Made by a program: the position numbers and the translations under genes
Part shown: positions 6,401-8,735 of the stretch, piece by piece
How the letters are laid out: each line of letters begins with the position of its first letter
Numbering within the stretch: position 1 is the stretch's first letter
Assembly: GCA_945485625.1 (NCBI GenBank)
Contig: CALYSH010000045.1
Location: forward strand, 1-8,735
Length of the DNA: 8,735 nt
Reading direction: 5' to 3'
Source of the DNA: an uncultured Lachnospiraceae bacterium
GTDB taxonomy: Bacteria; Bacillota; Clostridia; Lachnospirales; Lachnospiraceae
Notes under the pieces: model-generated
Databases searched by the model: none
What the model was told of the DNA's origin: nothing
The model's input: the letters and a program-made list of their open reading frames with translations, nothing else

Positions 6401-6634
6401 ATGATTCGAAACAAACTGAATAAGCTTTTTGTTGTTATTTTACGGAAGGGATTGGAAAAGGAGAAGGGCATCGACGGTATTTTGGTGACAGTGGGGCTCT
6501 GCATTATTGCATTGCTTCTCTGCGTGGTAATGAAGGATTCTCTGGCCACCTTTGTGACCACCATTGTGCAGGAGCTGACGAAGGAGGCGAAGACCATTTT
6601 GTCCGGTGTGTCCGGAGCAGGAGTGTTGTTTTGA
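6401..6634 (+). CDS. small single-span protein, Flp-like pilin candidate
   Basis: This 77-residue protein has a basic, positively charged N-terminus (about 25 residues ending in EKEKGIDG), one hydrophobic helix (about 26-44) and an amphipathic C-terminal part (LATFVTTIVQELTKEAKTIL). Its size, architecture and place directly after the TadB/TadC-like genes match Flp pilins or Flp1-like proteins of Gram-positive Tad loci. I infer that it forms or contributes to the filament. A classical class III prepilin site (Gly, with Glu at +5 of the mature protein) is not visible. After the Gly in EKGIDGIL, position +5 is Leu. It may therefore be uncleaved, or an atypical pilin. The ATG at 6401 has GGGAGGA (6387-6393) 7 bases upstream. 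Confidence 0.6.
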   Translation: MIRNKLNKLFVVILRKGLEKEKGIDGILVTVGLCIIALLLCVVMKDSLATFVTTIVQELTKEAKTILSGVSGAGVLF

Positions 6635-7005
6635 GAGGTGTGATGTTGGGGCGGAAGGATTCGGGGTCCGTCGGTGATCTATTGGCTGCCGGAATCTGCA
6701 TTCTTGCCATGTGTTCCGCTATGCTTGGATTTTTTGACTGCATGGAGTTGCTGAAGCAGAAGAACCAGGTATCCCAGGTGGCAAGAGAATACATTCTGCA
6801 CATGGAAACGGTGGGGTGTCTGACGGCAGAGGATGCGGCGGCCCTTACCGGGAAATTGCAGAGCATAAGAGTAAGTGATGTGGATTTGTCCGGCTCCACC
6901 TTTGTCATGGTGGGCTATGGGAATCAGGTTACGCTGCATATTCGGGGAAAGCTTAGGGGGAAGTATGAAATTGATGAAATCAGAGTATCCACGGCGAAGC
7001 ATTAG
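6631..7005 (+). CDS. TadE/DUF4320-like pseudopilin candidate
   Basis: The 124-residue product has a short N-terminus with the motif GSVGD (about 12-16), one membrane span (about 17-36) and a small extracytoplasmic domain of about 85 residues. This domain opens with a helical run (KQKNQVSQVAREYILHMET) and ends in beta-rich sequence. The pattern, a Gly-Ser before a single N-terminal helix in a Tad operon, resembles the TadE-like or DUF4320 minor pilins of Firmicutes. The family call is by architecture only. I chose TTG at 6631 because it overlaps the preceding stop as TTGA (6631-6634) and has AGGAG (6619-6623) 7 bases upstream. GTG at 6640 and ATG at 6643 are in-frame alternatives with a closer GAGAGG. 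Confidence 0.58.
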   Translation: MRGVMLGRKDSGSVGDLLAAGICILAMCSAMLGFFDCMELLKQKNQVSQVAREYILHMETVGCLTAEDAAALTGKLQSIRVSDVDLSGSTFVMVGYGNQVTLHIRGKLRGKYEIDEIRVSTAKH

Positions 7006-7558
7006 TTTCCTTTACCGAAAGGATTGTGGTCAGATTGGATGGAGTGTGGGATTTTTCTTTCTTGTGTATCTCAGTGTTCTAATGTTTGCGATTCTGTCCC
7101 TCGAAGAGCTCCGGTTTTCTTCCGATTATCTGGAGGATGCTCTGGCGGCTTCTAATCTGGCATCCGCGATTGTGAATCTGGAGGAGTATGGAATCTCCCA
7201 TACCCTCCGCCTGACAAAAAAGGAGGAAGCCTATCAAAAGTATGAGACAGCGATAAAGGGAAATCTGAACCTGGACAACGATTGGAATTGTCCCAATCGG
7301 AGACTGATTTCCGGAAAGGTCTGTTGTGAAATATATATTATGTATAATGTATACGGTGGTAATGTGGAGATTCTGGAACGAGGCCGGGATGGCGCCTGGA
7401 GGCGGACCGAAGGCAGATTGGGAGAAGTAGCTGCGCCCAATGGGGTGAAGGTGGAGCATACAGGGATATACAGTGAAATCAGTTTCCCGGTGAAAAGCTT
7501 TTCCGGAATGGAGATCACTGCCAGAAAGGGAAAGCTGGTTGACATTGTAGGAAGATAA
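6965..7558 (+). CDS. TadE-like single-span extracytoplasmic protein
   Basis: The 197-residue product has a basic N-terminal cytoplasmic segment (about 1-21), one membrane span (about 22-44) and an extracytoplasmic domain of about 150 residues. This domain starts with a helix (FSSDYLEDALAASNLASAIV) and ends in beta-rich sequence with EISFPVKSFSG near the C-terminus. This resembles TadE/TadG-like proteins of Gram-positive Tad loci, but I recognise no specific domain. The start is uncertain. ATG 6965 lies only 4 bases after AGGGGG (6955-6960), while the in-frame ATG 6974 lies 13 bases after it and would give 194 residues. More upstream ATGs (6875, 6917) lack a ribosome binding site. It overlaps the 3' end of the preceding gene by 41 bases in a different frame, which suggests coupled expression. 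Confidence 0.6.
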   Translation: MKLMKSEYPRRSISFLYRKDCGQIGWSVGFFFLVYLSVLMFAILSLEELRFSSDYLEDALAASNLASAIVNLEEYGISHTLRLTKKEEAYQKYETAIKGNLNLDNDWNCPNRRLISGKVCCEIYIMYNVYGGNVEILERGRDGAWRRTEGRLGEVAAPNGVKVEHTGIYSEISFPVKSFSGMEITARKGKLVDIVGR

Positions 7559-7570
7559 TAGGAGGGTAAA

Positions 7571-8248
7571 GTGAGGAAAGAACGTGATCAGAGAGGGGAA
7601 TACAGGGCAAAGAAAATTGGAGGGAAATTGGTGCTCGGAACCATTTTCCTATCCTTCCTGGCAGCCGGAATTGTATATACGGCTATGATGCAGGCGGAAA
7701 AAAAGCTCCTGGACAGCTATGAGAAAGGGACGGTCTATGTAGCAAAGAAAAGGATTTCAAAGGGTGATATTCTGAATGCGGCGCTTTGGCAGGAATGTGT
7801 GGAACGCAGAGAAACAGATGCGGCTATTGTTCCTTCCTCCGCAATAACAGGGGCACCGGAAGAGGAGATGGCGGCGCTGTGGTCCATTGAACCGGGAGTC
7901 ATTCTGACCGGTGGTATGTTTGAAGCGATTCCGGATGTTGTAAAGGATATGAAGGAACCGGTTCTGGCCGGATTTCGGGTGGAAGACATCTATCAGGTGG
8001 TTGGAGGAGTCCTGAGAGCAGGAGACCGGATTCATATTTATCGGGTGGATCGGGAAAAGGAAGAAGCAAAGCTTCTATGGAGGGATTTGTATGTTCAAGA
8101 GGTTTTTGACAATAACGGGGGACGAATTGCCGGGGAAGACAGAAGTACCTGCGCCCAGAGAATGAATGTGTATCTGGACCGGGAGGATGTGGAGGCCTTC
8201 TATCGAGAGCTCTCCATAGGGGAGATTCGTGTGGTGAAGGTATTATAA
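7571..8248 (+). CDS. SAF-domain CpaB/RcpC-like Tad assembly protein
   Basis: The 225-residue product has a basic N-terminus, one membrane span (about 20-41) and an extracytoplasmic SAF-like domain (about 53-120). The SAF signature is the stretch VYVAKKRISKGDIL, followed by Ile-Glu-Pro-Gly-Val-Ile-Leu. A C-terminal part contains GGVLRAGDRIHIYRV, as in CpaB/RcpC proteins. In Gram-negative Tad systems CpaB/RcpC works with the outer-membrane secretin. In a Gram-positive cell the homologue presumably supports filament passage through, or attachment to, the cell wall, which is inference. The start is GTG at 7571, with AGGAGGG (7560-7566) upstream. The gap to the preceding gene is 12 bases. The protein is shorter than typical Gram-negative CpaB (about 260-300). 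Confidence 0.78.
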   Translation: MRKERDQRGEYRAKKIGGKLVLGTIFLSFLAAGIVYTAMMQAEKKLLDSYEKGTVYVAKKRISKGDILNAALWQECVERRETDAAIVPSSAITGAPEEEMAALWSIEPGVILTGGMFEAIPDVVKDMKEPVLAGFRVEDIYQVVGGVLRAGDRIHIYRVDREKEEAKLLWRDLYVQEVFDNNGGRIAGEDRSTCAQRMNVYLDREDVEAFYRELSIGEIRVVKVL

Positions 8249-8259
8249 GGAGAGCGTGT

Positions 8260-8735
8260 ATGAAAAGAATAAACTGTTTTGGAATCGTATGTGCAATCGG
8301 AATGGGGTGGCTGACCGCCTGTGGAGGAATGAAGGATTCGACGGAGACATCAGAACAGATTCCCACTTCCCAATATACAATAGCCTGTGAAGAAGAGAAG
8401 GAAGTATTATCCGGGGAAGAAAGAAAATCAGAGCAGGCTGCAACGTCAAAGGAAATAACCCGGGAAGGGCAGCCTTCTGAGCCCGCGGAGACATCTGAAT
8501 TCATTGAAGGTACTGAGCCGACAGAGGCTTCTGAGACAATCGAAACCTCGGAGTTAAGGGAAGCTGCTGAGCATGAGGTGGTTTTGGAACAAACGGAAGC
8601 AATGCCGGTCCGCCCCCGGGAAGAACAACCGGTGGACTTAAAACCGGAGGAAACCGAGAGCATTCCGGTGGCGGAAAACCCGGTTGAGCCGTCACAAAAT
8701 CCGGAGGAGTCGAAAATGAATCCGGCAGAAGCTGC
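8260..8735 (+). CDS. Acidic Ser/Thr/Glu/Pro-rich lipoprotein, 3' end beyond window
   Basis: The frame is open from ATG 8260 to the window edge, giving at least 158 residues. AGGAG (8248-8252) lies 7 bases before the start, overlapping the stop of the SAF-domain gene, so it belongs to the same operon. The N-terminus is a lipoprotein signal peptide: MKR, a hydrophobic core, then the lipobox LTAC with Cys21 followed by Gly-Gly. After the lipid anchor the chain is low in complexity and strongly acidic. It contains irregular repeats of TSE, ETSE, EPTE and PVE types with many Glu, Thr, Ser and Pro residues. This is typical of an extended, disordered stalk that carries a functional domain away from the membrane through the wall. 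The domain at its end, if any, lies beyond the window, so its role is unknown. Context suggests a surface component of the Tad-like apparatus. Confidence 0.82.
   Translation, partial: MKRINCFGIVCAIGMGWLTACGGMKDSTETSEQIPTSQYTIACEEEKEVLSGEERKSEQAATSKEITREGQPSEPAETSEFIEGTEPTEASETIETSELREAAEHEVVLEQTEAMPVRPREEQPVDLKPEETESIPVAENPVEPSQNPEESKMNPAEA

Noticed and set aside
7899..8663. 254-residue minus-strand ORF opposite the SAF-domain and lipoprotein genes
   Set aside because: It is the mirror of Glu/Ser/Thr-rich coding sequence, giving a Ser/Pro-rich translation without domains. The plus strand has two genes with good ribosome binding sites in the operon direction.

Overview
The window looks like a chromosomal segment of a gut-type Clostridia bacterium, most likely a Lachnospiraceae member. 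I infer this from strong AGGAGG-type ribosome binding sites, moderate GC content, Gram-positive sigma-A-like promoters, and the pairing of a GH51 arabinofuranosidase with a Firmicutes-type Tad-like secretion/pilus operon that has no secretin. Genus cannot be decided from the sequence alone.

Layout. Bases 1-119 are a CG-rich, non-coding stretch packed with back-to-back inverted repeats. One of these ends in a T-rich run and could terminate upstream transcription. A MATE-family multidrug/cation antiporter follows (235-1593). A short gap holds a good promoter with an inverted repeat in its spacer. It drives an intracellular GH51 alpha-L-arabinofuranosidase (1724-3220), whose two catalytic glutamates are visible.

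The 355-base gap 3221-3575 is busier than it first looks. On the minus strand it holds a complete 37-residue hydrophobic peptide gene (3381 down to 3268) with its own promoter, ribosome binding site and intrinsic terminator. The upstream arm of that terminator is made of the peptide's last codons. Back to back with it is a plus-strand promoter (TTGACA-17-TATTGT) for the Tad-like operon, whose leader contains a terminator-like hairpin. An 11-base palindrome lies between the two divergent promoters.

From 3582 to the window end all genes are on the plus strand, tightly spaced or overlapping, and read as one operon. They are a TadA/CpaF-type ATPase, TadB- and TadC-type inner-membrane platform proteins, a small Flp-like pilin candidate, two TadE/DUF4320-like single-span pseudopilin candidates, a SAF-domain CpaB/RcpC-like protein, and an acidic Ser/Thr/Glu/Pro-rich lipoprotein cut off by the window edge. 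By analogy with Tad systems, the ATPase would power assembly on the TadB/TadC platform of a filament made of the small single-span proteins. The SAF protein and lipoprotein would act outside the membrane or across the wall. The operon uses several non-ATG starts (TTG, TTG, GTG). No prepilin peptidase, TadZ or secretin gene is present in the window.
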